A DNA stretch of 64,000 nt from NCBI GenBank assembly GCA_024279865.1, contig JAJRRC010000081.1, positions 1 through 64,000 of the forward strand, given 5' to 3'. The notes beneath the pieces were generated by a model that saw nothing but the letters and a program-made list of their open reading frames with translations, ran no database searches and was not told the origin of the DNA. A program made the position numbers and the translations under genes. The DNA comes from Planctomycetota bacterium (GTDB lineage Bacteria > Planctomycetota > Phycisphaerae > Phycisphaerales > Phycisphaeraceae). Below, in pieces: positions 49,548-57,446 of this stretch; the stretch's first letter is position 1, and every line of letters starts with the position of its first letter.

Positions 49548-51103
49548 TCATGCCTGCCAACCCCATTCCCCGCGTTCGCCACGCTTGCCTGTTCACTGAT
49601 CGGACCGATGGCATCATCGTAGACCTGTTTGCAGGCGGCGGCGGGGCCAGCATCGGCATCGAATCGGCATTCAAAGCTGCTGGCATCGACAAGCATGTGG
49701 ACGTGGCAATCAATCACGACCCGAACGCCATCGCTTGCCACACACGCAATCACCCACTGACCGATCACCTGCAGTCAGATGTATTCGAGGTCTCTCCCTC
49801 GGAGGTGGCTGATGGCCGTCGAGTCCGCCTGCTGTGGGCGTCACCTGACTGCACTGATTTTTCCAAGGCCAAGGGTGGCAAGCCCAACCGCAGCGTCAAA
49901 CGACGTAGCCTTGCATGGGTTGTGATTCGCTGGGCATTCGAGGTCAGCCCCGATGTCATCATGTTGGAAAACGTGGAAGAGTTCGAGCAATGGGGAATGC
50001 TCGATGAAGACGGCATGCCGATCCGCGACGGGTCTTGCTTCGATGCGTGGGTGGATTCGTTGAAGCATCTTGGCTACGAAGTTCAGTGGCGATTGCTGCG
50101 TGCCTGCAATTATGGAGCACCAACCATTCGCCGTCGGTTGTTTGTCGTCGCCCGCCGTGATGGCAGACCGATCACCTGGCCAAAGGAGACCCACGGCAAA
50201 GTAGCTACCAAGCAGCTCAAGCCCTACCGCACAGCAGCCGACATCATCGATTGGGCTGAACCAATGCTCAGCATTTTTGCCACGCCGGAAGAAGCCAAGG
50301 CGTGGGGACTGCAAAACGGCAAGCATTCGCCCCGCCGCCCTCTGGCAGAGAACACGCTCAAGCGAATTGCGACCGGCGTCAAACGCTATGTCCTAGACAG
50401 CACTGATCCATTTATTTTGTCGATAGCGAACTATGGCTCTGATAGAGCACAGATGCGAAGCACCAAGCAACCACTGAGCACTGTCACCGCGTGGCCAAAG
50501 GGCGGCCATCATGCTTTGGTGACGGCATTCATTGCCAAGCATTACACCGGGGTGGTCGGGGCTCCAATTACCACCCCACTGCCGACAACTACCGCAAGTG
50601 GTGCACAAAACCAGCTAGTCGCAGTTCACATGATTCACATGTATGGCAGCAACAAAGCCGCAAGCAATGGCCGCCCGCAAAATCCACTTAAAACAATTAC
50701 TGCCGGTGGACTGCACGCTGGGGTTGTCTCCGCCTTTTTAACCAAATATTACGGTAACGACCAACATGGCCAGCCTCTGGATCAGCCTCTCCACACCATC
50801 CCGACCAAGGAGCGATTTGGCTTGGTCACGGTTCAGGTCGAGGGAGAACCGTGGGCGATCGTCGATATTGCCATGCGAATGCTCACCCCACGTGAACTCG
50901 CAAGAGCTCAGGGCTTTCAAGACGACTACGTCATCGACGAAGGACCTGACGGGGAAAAATTCACCAAGAGCGTGCAAGTTCGATTGATCGGAAACAGTGT
51001 TTGCCCACCGATGAGCCGGGCCTTGGTATCCGCCAATGTGGTGCCGTGTTGGTATGAGTCGACACCACAGGTCTCGACACAGAGAGAGGCGGTGGTGGCA
51101 TGA
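49544..51103 (+). CDS. Orphan C5-cytosine DNA methyltransferase
   Basis: 519 aa. Motif I is IIVDLFAGGGGASIG; motif IV is SPDCTDFSKAKG, where SPDC replaces the canonical PPCQ but keeps the catalytic Cys; motif VI ENVEEF; motif VIII RRRLFVVARR. The second half has repeated segments of target-recognition type (ANYGSDRAQMRSTKQPLSTV; MYGSNKAASNGRPQNPLKTI). No restriction gene is nearby, so it is likely an anti-restriction or regulatory methylase. Confidence 0.88.
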   Translation: MIMPANPIPRVRHACLFTDRTDGIIVDLFAGGGGASIGIESAFKAAGIDKHVDVAINHDPNAIACHTRNHPLTDHLQSDVFEVSPSEVADGRRVRLLWASPDCTDFSKAKGGKPNRSVKRRSLAWVVIRWAFEVSPDVIMLENVEEFEQWGMLDEDGMPIRDGSCFDAWVDSLKHLGYEVQWRLLRACNYGAPTIRRRLFVVARRDGRPITWPKETHGKVATKQLKPYRTAADIIDWAEPMLSIFATPEEAKAWGLQNGKHSPRRPLAENTLKRIATGVKRYVLDSTDPFILSIANYGSDRAQMRSTKQPLSTVTAWPKGGHHALVTAFIAKHYTGVVGAPITTPLPTTTASGAQNQLVAVHMIHMYGSNKAASNGRPQNPLKTITAGGLHAGVVSAFLTKYYGNDQHGQPLDQPLHTIPTKERFGLVTVQVEGEPWAIVDIAMRMLTPRELARAQGFQDDYVIDEGPDGEKFTKSVQVRLIGNSVCPPMSRALVSANVVPCWYESTPQVSTQREAVVA

Positions 51104-51321
51104 GCATTTTACTTTTCATAATTGGCTTGCTGGTCGGATATTTTTTCAAATATCTCAAGGACGAAATAGACGAAATTCTTGAAGATAGATGTAGAACCTG
51201 CAAAAAACCAAAAGTAAACGGAGGTGTTTTTTGCACATGCCACCATTGCTACAAATCATTCTGCTACGACTGTTTTGATTTGGAAACCCACCGGTGCGTA
51301 AGAAAGGGGAAGATTAAATGA
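51100..51321 (+). CDS. Small membrane protein with a Cys-rich zinc-like domain
   Basis: 73 aa. Residues 3-18 form a membrane helix (ILLFIIGLLVGYFFKY), then Cys pairs CRTC...CTCHHC...CYDC, typical of a small zinc finger. Probably an inner-membrane protein of the early operon; function unknown. Confidence 0.65.
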   Translation: MSILLFIIGLLVGYFFKYLKDEIDEILEDRCRTCKKPKVNGGVFCTCHHCYKSFCYDCFDLETHRCVRKGKIK

Positions 51322-53126
51322 GCCAATCGCCCCCTCAACACAGCCTATTCGACCTCACCGACAAAGCTGCCACACCCAAAATGCGTTTACGTCCCTACCA
51401 AGAGGAAGCGGTCGCGGGTGTCCTCAAGTCGTTCAAGCAACACAGCACGACGTTGGGCGTTGCAGCGACGGGTCTTGGCAAGACTATTATCTTTGCCCAC
51501 GTCATCGACCAGATGCCACCCGGACGAACCATGGTCCTTGCCCACCGTGAAGAATTGATCACGCAAGCCGCCCAAAAAATCGAGGCGGTCATTGGCCAGA
51601 AGCCTGAAATAGAGATGGCCAACCAGTGGGCTGACCTCCACTCGATCCTTGGCCACTCCGAAGTGGTCGTCTCCTCCATTCAAACGCAGTGTGCAGGGAA
51701 AAACGGCGGACGCATGACGCGATTCGATCCATCACAATTCAACCTTGTCATCATCGATGAAGCCCATCATGCCACCGCAAAAACCTATCGACGGGTGATT
51801 GACCACTACCGTCAAAATCCTGACCTCAAAGTTTTTGGCGTCACGGCCACACCAGATCGCCGCGACAAATCCGCCCTCGGCCAGGTGTTTGAAAGTGTGG
51901 CATTCGATTTTGGCATTCTGTTCGGCATTAAGAGCGGCTACCTCGTCCCGATCACCCAGCGATCTGTCAACGTTTCAGGCTTGGATTTCTCCAAGGTCCG
52001 CACCACCGCAGGCGACCTCAATCGTAAAGACCTTGCGGCACTGATGGAATATGAACAAAACCTACACGAGATTGCCGCTCCCACCATTGAACTGGCTGCC
52101 GGTCGAAAGACCCTTCTCTTTTGTGCGTCGGTCACACAATCTGAACGCATGTGCGAGATTTTTAACAGGCACAAACTCGACTGTGCACGTTGGATTTGTG
52201 GCGAGACACCTAAGGAAGATCGTCGTCAAATTCTGCGGGACTATGCAGCCAACCGATTTCAGTTCCTTTGCAACGTGGGCGTGTTGACCGAGGGATTTGA
52301 TGATCCATCCATCGAGGTAGTCGCACTGGCCCGCCCGACCAAGAGCCGTTCCTTGTTCGTCCAAATGGTTGGGCGAGGCACGCGCGTGCTGCCCGGCGTG
52401 ATCGAACCGCACAGCACCGACGAAGACCGGTGCGAGGCCATTGCCCTGAGCAGCAAGCCATGCGTGGAGGTGATCGATTTCGTAGGCAATGCAGGCAAGC
52501 ACAAGCTAATCAATTGCACGGATATTCTGGGCGGTGAATACGACGACAACATCATTGAGCGTGCCAAGAAAATGGCAGAAGAAGAAGAATCCAAGGCTGT
52601 GGACCCGATGCAGATGCTCTCCGAAGCGGCTGAGGAACGAATCCGTGAGGAGAAGGAAGCTGAACGTCGAGAACAGGCTCGCCGTGCCGCGGTGCAAGCC
52701 AAGGCTCAGTTCACCACCGACCTGATTGATCCATTCGATGTGCTGGCTATCAAGCCACGTCCTGAAACCGCCAAAAACATGCACCGAAAACCATCAGAAC
52801 GCATGATGGCCATGCTCGAACGCAACGGCATCAAGTGCGACGATGCCAATATGTCATTCACCCAAGCTCAGCAACTCATCGGCACCATCATCAAACGTAA
52901 AGACCACGGATGGTGCACATTCAAGCAGGCCAAGTTCCTCAAAAAACATGGGCACGACCCCAAAGGCATCCGCTTCAACGAAGCCAGTCAAATGATTGAC
53001 CAGATCACCCATGCCCGCGGGGGTTCGGGGGGGAGTTCCGGGAACAAAACTTCCGGGGGGACCGGGGGAACTTCCGGGGGCGGGGGGCAACACCGCCCAG
53101 CACTGGCTGAGTGCGCTTCGTATTAA
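51318..53126 (+). CDS. SF2 DEAD/DEAH-box helicase
   Basis: 602 aa. Walker A is AATGLGKT (about residues 49-56), DEAH is at about 147-150 (IIDEAHHA), motif III VTATP and motif VI QMVGRGTR with LTEGFDDPS between. The C-terminal 150 aa are Glu-rich coiled coil, then Ser/Gly-rich repeats. It unwinds DNA in phage replication or recombination. The close UvrB/RecQ-like core is common in phage early operons. GGGGG-TTCC repeats occur at the end. Confidence 0.88.
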   Translation: MSQSPPQHSLFDLTDKAATPKMRLRPYQEEAVAGVLKSFKQHSTTLGVAATGLGKTIIFAHVIDQMPPGRTMVLAHREELITQAAQKIEAVIGQKPEIEMANQWADLHSILGHSEVVVSSIQTQCAGKNGGRMTRFDPSQFNLVIIDEAHHATAKTYRRVIDHYRQNPDLKVFGVTATPDRRDKSALGQVFESVAFDFGILFGIKSGYLVPITQRSVNVSGLDFSKVRTTAGDLNRKDLAALMEYEQNLHEIAAPTIELAAGRKTLLFCASVTQSERMCEIFNRHKLDCARWICGETPKEDRRQILRDYAANRFQFLCNVGVLTEGFDDPSIEVVALARPTKSRSLFVQMVGRGTRVLPGVIEPHSTDEDRCEAIALSSKPCVEVIDFVGNAGKHKLINCTDILGGEYDDNIIERAKKMAEEEESKAVDPMQMLSEAAEERIREEKEAERREQARRAAVQAKAQFTTDLIDPFDVLAIKPRPETAKNMHRKPSERMMAMLERNGIKCDDANMSFTQAQQLIGTIIKRKDHGWCTFKQAKFLKKHGHDPKGIRFNEASQMIDQITHARGGSGGSSGNKTSGGTGGTSGGGGQHRPALAECASY

Positions 53127-53138
53127 AGGTACATAGAG

Positions 53139-54032
53139 ATGGTTGATCGATTACAAGAAACAATGGCAGGATTCGAACGTGGCTGGGCCTACACCCCGCT
53201 CCATGGCAAGGCACCAATCCTTGACGATTGGCAGAAGATTCCGCCATCTCCGCGGCATTGGATTGATAGTTGGAGTAAAAAGGGAAACGTGGGTCTACGC
53301 ACTGGCCAGGTCAGTGGCGTTGTCGTGATTGATATCGACACCGACAAGGCGGGAGTCACCCCTGAGGACTTCCCTCCCACCGTCACCGTGGACACCGGAA
53401 GTCTTAAAGGTTGGCATCTGTACTATCAAGCTCCCCAAGGGCAACATATCAACAATCGTGCAGGAACACTGCGGGATAAGCAAGGCAACAAAATGCCAGG
53501 CGTGGATCTGCGAGCCGATGCGGGACAGGTGGTAGCTGTTGGTTCGCTTCATCCTGACACCGGCCTGCCGTACATCTGGCATGCGGGACGAGGCCCCGAC
53601 CAAATCTCCATGGCCCACCTGCCGGCATGGCCTTTCAAGGAACCTCCCCGCAGAGTTGCCAATCCCAACAACTACCAGCAGCTAGATCCGTCTGATGCCG
53701 AAAAACGTTGCCTTAAATATCTGGGCAAAGTTCCCATGGCCATCAGTGGCCAAGGCGGTCACGGCCAGACGTTTTACGCTGCCTGTCTTTGTTGGCGGTT
53801 CAATCTTGATGAGGACGCTGTTCATCGTGTGATGGACTGGTTTAATGAATCGAAGTGTGATCCTCCTTGGTCCGAAAAAGACCTGTCACACAAGATCGCA
53901 TCGGCCCGTCAAAAAGTCGACCACATGGGTGAGCGAGGCGTCATGCTCCAAAGCTCACCACCCTCACCCACGCCCAACCACCAGAGAACATCTAACACCC
54001 CGCAGCCTTTACAGGAGGTCGTCGCATACTGA
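53139..54032 (+). CDS. Primase-polymerase (bifunctional AEP)
   Basis: 297 aa. The AEP (Prim-Pol) fold shows GKAPILDDWQ, VVVIDIDTD (DxD metal motif, about residue 70), GWHLYYQAP and VDLRADAGQVVAVGS. The C-terminal part has WCDPP-type residues but no helicase ATPase. It makes RNA/DNA primers for phage replication together with the SF2 helicase upstream. Confidence 0.85.
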   Translation: MVDRLQETMAGFERGWAYTPLHGKAPILDDWQKIPPSPRHWIDSWSKKGNVGLRTGQVSGVVVIDIDTDKAGVTPEDFPPTVTVDTGSLKGWHLYYQAPQGQHINNRAGTLRDKQGNKMPGVDLRADAGQVVAVGSLHPDTGLPYIWHAGRGPDQISMAHLPAWPFKEPPRRVANPNNYQQLDPSDAEKRCLKYLGKVPMAISGQGGHGQTFYAACLCWRFNLDEDAVHRVMDWFNESKCDPPWSEKDLSHKIASARQKVDHMGERGVMLQSSPPSPTPNHQRTSNTPQPLQEVVAY

Positions 54033-54241
54033 TGGCACACACTACCACCCTTACCACTGAACTGACTGATCTAGCAAGCACACGGCTCCTTGAAGCAGGC
54101 CGCGTCATGAACGCCATGGCCGATGTGTACGAACGTGATGCAGCCCGAAAAGGAGAGGCCCGCGAGCTTCGAGAAATTGGCGAACGCTACACCGGCGTTG
54201 GCACACGGTTGCAACGGGAGGCCATGAATGGTGCGAAATAA
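54032..54241 (+). CDS. Small helical early protein
   Basis: 69 aa (TLTTELTDLASTRLLEAGRV, GERYTGVGTRLQREAM). Overlaps both neighbours. Helical; function unknown. Confidence 0.55.
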   Translation: MAHTTTLTTELTDLASTRLLEAGRVMNAMADVYERDAARKGEARELREIGERYTGVGTRLQREAMNGAK

Positions 54242-54611
54242 TAAGTACAGCGTTGCTCCCAAAGAACAGCGAACGTGGAACGGCAAAGCCTATGATTCCA
54301 AGGCCGAGATGGAATACGCCATGGTTCTTGACCTGCTTCTCAAAAGCGGTGAGATCATCGACGTGATCGAGCAGCCCATCGTGCATCTGGGGATCCGAGA
54401 AAATAGGTATCGCCCTGATTTTCTCATCATGCCCGCAGAAAGCACCCCTTACTACGTTGATGTCAAGGGTATGGAAACTACGGCCTTCAAAAAGAACAAG
54501 CGGCTGTGGAAAATCTATGGGCGGATGGATCTTCACCTCGTCAAACGAACCGGACAGGGAAAATTCAAGGTAACCGAAACCGTGCGTGGGAAGGTAATGC
54601 AGGAAATATGA
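54228..54611 (+). CDS. DUF1064 endonuclease (Holliday-junction-resolvase-like)
   Basis: 127 aa. KYSVAPKEQRTWNGKAYDSK, EMEYAMVLDLLLKSGEI, YRPDFLIM and YYVDVKGMETTAFKKNKRLW are the DUF1064 core, with a PD-(D/E)xK nuclease pattern (E, D, DVK). It probably resolves phage DNA junctions, like RusA. Overlaps the integrase start by 4 bases. Confidence 0.82.
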   Translation: MVRNNKYSVAPKEQRTWNGKAYDSKAEMEYAMVLDLLLKSGEIIDVIEQPIVHLGIRENRYRPDFLIMPAESTPYYVDVKGMETTAFKKNKRLWKIYGRMDLHLVKRTGQGKFKVTETVRGKVMQEI

Positions 54612-55765
54612 CCGAAGCTGCAAATACCTCTTGGCCCGAAGTGGTGCGGCACGCTAAATTATATAGCGTGAGCAAGCCCAAATTCCGCCCGGATCGAAAC
54701 AAGTGGTACGTCGTCTACCGGGACCCCATCACAAAAGCACGGCGACAAGCCACTTTTGACAATGAAAGTGATGCTTGGGCTTTCTACATGAGGCACGAAG
54801 ACATCCATGCTCAAATGCGACGAGGGTCTGTCACAGACCGCCAGGTCCTCGTTGGAGAAAAAGGACTGATGCCAATCGAGCAGGTGCTGGCGGAATACCA
54901 CGACGACATGCTCTCCAGATCATTGAGCCCAGCCCACATCAAAGAGGCTCATCGAGTCATCACGAAGTGTATTGAAAAGACGAAATGGAAAAACCCAAAA
55001 GCGTTCAATCGGCAAGGCGTCACTCGATACCTTCGCCCTTTTTCACCACGCACTGGCAATATCTACTTGCGAACGATCAAGGCGTTCTCACGCTGGATGC
55101 ATGCCAATGCGTACCTTGTCGAAGATCCGCTGCAATTCACAAAATTCAAGCGTGAAGGCGATGAAGACCGTCATGCCAGAGCATTGAGTTTTGAAGAGTT
55201 CGAACGCCTCATTGAATGCCCTCAAATTATGGGGTGGAGAAGATTGTGGTATTGGATTGCCGGCCGAGCGGGTTTTCGTCACACAGAAATTGCCCGGCTT
55301 CAATGGCATGATATTGATCTCGAAACAGGCTGGATTTCGATCCCCGCCTCTAAGTCAAAAAACGGGCAAGCAGCAACGGTGCCAATTCCTGACAACCTTT
55401 GCCAAGCTCTACTTGCCGCCCAGGGTGATCCTGTAGACCTGGTCTTTTCGAAAAAACCAAGAGCCCGTGTTTGGCTCAACGATCTCAAGCGAGCCGAGAT
55501 TCCATTTAAAACATCCGCGGGAGCGGCCTACCGACGTAGCTTGCGAAAAACATTTGGTACACATCTGGCGGCACAAGGTGTCCCGCTGGCCACAACGGTA
55601 AAGCTGATGCGGCACTCAGACCCGAAGCTCACAGCGAACCTTTATACCGACCCCGCGTTACTGGATATGAGGGGTGCAGTGAATTCCTTGGGTGCGCCTG
55701 GGGTGCGCGCAGCAACAAAAAGCAGGTGTTCTGTTGGATTTTCGAAGGAGAAAGGCATTGCTTAA
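54608..55765 (+). CDS. int: Tyrosine recombinase (phage integrase)
   Basis: From the ATG at 54608 (overlap with the previous stop) 385 aa. The core-binding part (KWYVVYRDPITKARRQATFD) is followed by a catalytic domain with Arg in FRHTEIARLQW, box II SLRKTFGTHL with Arg, MRHSDPKLTANLYTDP with His and the Tyr nucleophile. The usual first His of HxxR is Arg here. It inserts the phage into tRNA-Pro; the right arm-type repeat overlaps the 3' end of the gene. The 3' end runs to 46 bases before attR. Confidence 0.92.
   Translation: MTEAANTSWPEVVRHAKLYSVSKPKFRPDRNKWYVVYRDPITKARRQATFDNESDAWAFYMRHEDIHAQMRRGSVTDRQVLVGEKGLMPIEQVLAEYHDDMLSRSLSPAHIKEAHRVITKCIEKTKWKNPKAFNRQGVTRYLRPFSPRTGNIYLRTIKAFSRWMHANAYLVEDPLQFTKFKREGDEDRHARALSFEEFERLIECPQIMGWRRLWYWIAGRAGFRHTEIARLQWHDIDLETGWISIPASKSKNGQAATVPIPDNLCQALLAAQGDPVDLVFSKKPRARVWLNDLKRAEIPFKTSAGAAYRRSLRKTFGTHLAAQGVPLATTVKLMRHSDPKLTANLYTDPALLDMRGAVNSLGAPGVRAATKSRCSVGFSKEKGIA
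55687..55734 (+). repeat. Right integrase arm-type repeat
   Basis: Similar to 11888-11935, two GGGTGCGC units in a row. It lies 77 bases left of attR, inside the integrase gene (coding SLGAPGVRAATKSRC). Confidence 0.55.
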
Positions 55766-55811
55766 CGAAACGCCTAAAGAGTTGTCATTGTGCGACTTAC
55801 GTCGTCTTTTT

Positions 55812-55861
55812 AAATCGGGGCGACATGATTTGAACATGCGACTTCCTGTTCCCAAAACAGG
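55812..55861 (-). repeat. attR: attR: 50-bp core within the intact tRNA-Pro
   Basis: Exact copy of attL. The phage end restores the tRNA 3' half here, so the tRNA remains whole. Confidence 0.93.
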
Positions 55862-55888
55862 TGCTCTACCAAGCTGAGCTACGCCCCG
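55815..55888 (-). tRNA. tRNA-Pro (anticodon TGG)
   Basis: The minus strand folds as a standard cloverleaf: acceptor CGGGGCG/CGCCCCG, anticodon loop TTTGGGA (anticodon TGG), T loop TTCAAAT. CCA is not encoded. This is the attachment site of the prophage. Confidence 0.93.
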
Positions 55889-55904
55889 TAGCTTTTTTTT
55901 TAAA

Positions 55905-55988
55905 AGGCCGCGGTGGGATTCGAACCCACGACGGGACAAGCCCAGCGGATTTGCAATCCGCCCCATTAGTCCACTCTGGCACACGGCC
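55905..55988 (-). tRNA. tRNA-Cys (anticodon GCA) with a long variable arm
   Basis: Acceptor GGCCGTG/CGCGGCC, D stem CCA/TGG, anticodon stem GCGGA with loop TTGCAAA, T stem GTGGG/CCCAC. The 15-base variable region TGGGCTTGTCCCGTC can pair GGG/CCC, a class II architecture typical of Ser and Leu tRNAs. The discriminator is U, as required by CysRS. CCA is not encoded. It lies 16 bases upstream of tRNA-Pro in the same transcript. Confidence 0.85.
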
Positions 55989-56002
55989 TGTGCTAAACCA
56001 TT

Positions 56003-56031
56003 ATTGTGACATGGGAAAGCAAAATGGTCAA
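56003..56031 (-). promoter_or_regulatory. Promoter of the tRNA-Cys/tRNA-Pro operon
   Basis: On the minus strand TTGACC and CACAAT are 17 bases apart, about 15 bases upstream of the tRNA-Cys 5' end. Confidence 0.7.
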
Positions 56032-56181
56032 ATCCCTAAGTTCTTCAAATTGGGGGCAATACCAATCTCACAAAAAACTCGTGCGAATGGTTATTCGCCG
56101 AGACTGAATTGAAAAGGCTTTATGAAAGTCTCAACGCACACATAATAAATGCGATGCCTATCAATCACCCGTTGCAATTTT

Positions 56182-56682
56182 TTACGAAGACAATGCCTCA
56201 AGCGCACGCTCAATATAACGTAACGCGTTCAGTTCAATGCGAGCTGCTTTGAGAGATGATGCCTCGGCCCCTTGATCCAAATAGGCTCCAATGGCCTGAA
56301 GATGGTCCTTTTTTTGCTCTTGGGCCCAATTGGCCAGTCGTGTGAGAGTGGGCTGATCTTGGTCTGCCTGGGCTTGCTCGAGTTCTTCACGAATCTCTAT
56401 CATTTCCATCAGAAGCTGAGGCGGCAAGGTTTTTTCCTGTTCGGCTGTGGGACCGCCCAGCAGAACCACCAGTGCATCGGCGCGGGCTTCGGGATCGCGT
56501 AATACCTGATGAGCTTCGTTGAGGGCTGCAGCTTTCTCCGCTGCGTCTGCTTGATCCAGTGGGTCAAGAAAACGATCCGGATGCACACTGGCTGAACGAA
56601 CCAGAAAAGCAGAGGACAACGCTTGTTCATCAAGGTCCATCTGGCGAGGCAAGCCTAATTCTGCAAAAGGATCTTGATTCAT
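56182..56682 (-). CDS. hscB: Fe-S protein assembly co-chaperone HscB
   Basis: 166 aa J-domain protein: FAELGLPRQMDLDEQALSSA, the HPDR motif in SASVHPDRFLD, and NEAHQVLRDPEARADALVVL, then a helical C-terminal domain with YIERALEAL. It delivers IscU to the HscA chaperone in Fe-S cluster assembly. It stands alone here, with a plain ATG. Confidence 0.85.
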   Translation of the reverse strand: MNQDPFAELGLPRQMDLDEQALSSAFLVRSASVHPDRFLDPLDQADAAEKAAALNEAHQVLRDPEARADALVVLLGGPTAEQEKTLPPQLLMEMIEIREELEQAQADQDQPTLTRLANWAQEQKKDHLQAIGAYLDQGAEASSLKAARIELNALRYIERALEALSS

Positions 56683-56801
56683 GGTTCTATATCCAATGTT
56701 CTATTCAAAAAAAGGGAACGCGTCTCCCCCTGCCCCCTGTGGGATGATAGCACTTGTGCCAGAATGCTTCCAAAAGCAACGGGCGTGACAGGGTATGAAA
56801 T

Positions 56802-56830
56802 TTGGGAGAATCCGTACATTTTCGTATGAT
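56802..56830 (+). promoter_or_regulatory. Promoter giving a nearly leaderless ilvN transcript
   Basis: TTGGGA (56802) and TATGAT (56825-56830) are 17 bases apart. The start codon at 56841 lies only 11 bases beyond the -10 box, so the leader would be a few bases. Upstream ATGs fall in the promoter. Confidence 0.65.
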
Positions 56831-56840
56831 GTGGTCCATC

Positions 56841-57422
56841 ATGAGTGAACATTTAATTTATCGTCATGTCATTGCTGCCTTGGTCACCAACGAGCCGGGG
56901 GTTCTGGCCCAGGTCGCAGGCATGTTTGCTGCCCGTGGGTTTAACATTGACAGTCTGGTTGTCGGCCGCACGGAAAACCCTCTGCTCTCACGCATGACCA
57001 TTGTGGTCTGTGGTGACAATGCGGTCCTTGAACAGGTCCGCAAGCAACTGCAAAAACTCATTCCCGTGGTCAAAGTTGTAGATTATAAGGATGCAGCCTT
57101 TGTCGAACGCGATTTGATGCTCGTTCAGATTAGTGCAGACGCCCACAAACGAAGTGAACTGATCGAACTGGCCAGTTTATTCCGCGCCAAAGTGGTGGAT
57201 GTCAGTGATGATCGGATCATGATCGAATTGGCTGGGGCGGAAGATAAAATTGAAGCCTTTGTCCGACTGATTCAGCCTTATGGCATTGTGGAAATGGCCC
57301 GCACTGGGGTCATCGCCATGTCACGAGGCAATACCAACACCGGCAGCAATACTCCTACAGCGGGCAAAGTTGCAGAACCCCAAACCTCTGCGGTCAACTT
57401 AGGTGATTTGCCTCCGGGTTAA
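56841..57422 (+). CDS. ilvN: Acetolactate synthase regulatory (small) subunit
   Basis: 193 aa from the ATG at 56841. The ACT domain (residues 5-80: RHVIAALVTNEPGVLAQVAG, FAARGFNIDSLVVGRTE) is followed by the second domain with ERDLMLVQISADAHKRSELIE and MIELAGAEDKIEAFVRLIQP. It binds valine and stimulates the catalytic subunit in branched-chain amino acid synthesis. The ilvB partner is not in the window. The longer ORF starts within the promoter. Confidence 0.9.
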   Translation: MSEHLIYRHVIAALVTNEPGVLAQVAGMFAARGFNIDSLVVGRTENPLLSRMTIVVCGDNAVLEQVRKQLQKLIPVVKVVDYKDAAFVERDLMLVQISADAHKRSELIELASLFRAKVVDVSDDRIMIELAGAEDKIEAFVRLIQPYGIVEMARTGVIAMSRGNTNTGSNTPTAGKVAEPQTSAVNLGDLPPG

Positions 57423-57446
57423 TCTTTCATTTTAGAAAACGAAACC

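Larger units (their letters stand above)
11780..55861. mobile_element. 44-kb integrated tailed-phage genome (prophage)
   Basis: The element is bounded by an exact 50-bp direct repeat that is the 3' half of tRNA-Pro. A tyrosine integrase lies next to the right end. It encodes a full head and tail set, terminase, replication and recombination genes, a lysogeny switch and accessory defence-type genes. The morphogenesis genes mix Mu-like (portal, MuF, protease, connectors) and lambda-like (capsid E, decoration D, G/GT chaperone, tape measure) families, pointing to a siphovirus with a temperate, site-specific lifestyle. Two in-frame stops in phage genes raise the question of whether it is still fully active. 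Confidence 0.95.

Noticed and set aside
49544-51321. Full restriction-modification system
   Set aside because: Only a methyltransferase is present; the next small gene is a membrane/zinc protein, with no restriction nuclease motif.
11780-55861. Search for a reverse transcriptase, diversity-generating repeat pair or CRISPR array
   Set aside because: No YxDD-type reverse transcriptase, template/variable repeat or regularly spaced short repeats were seen. The four palindromes are about 10 kb apart and are not an array.
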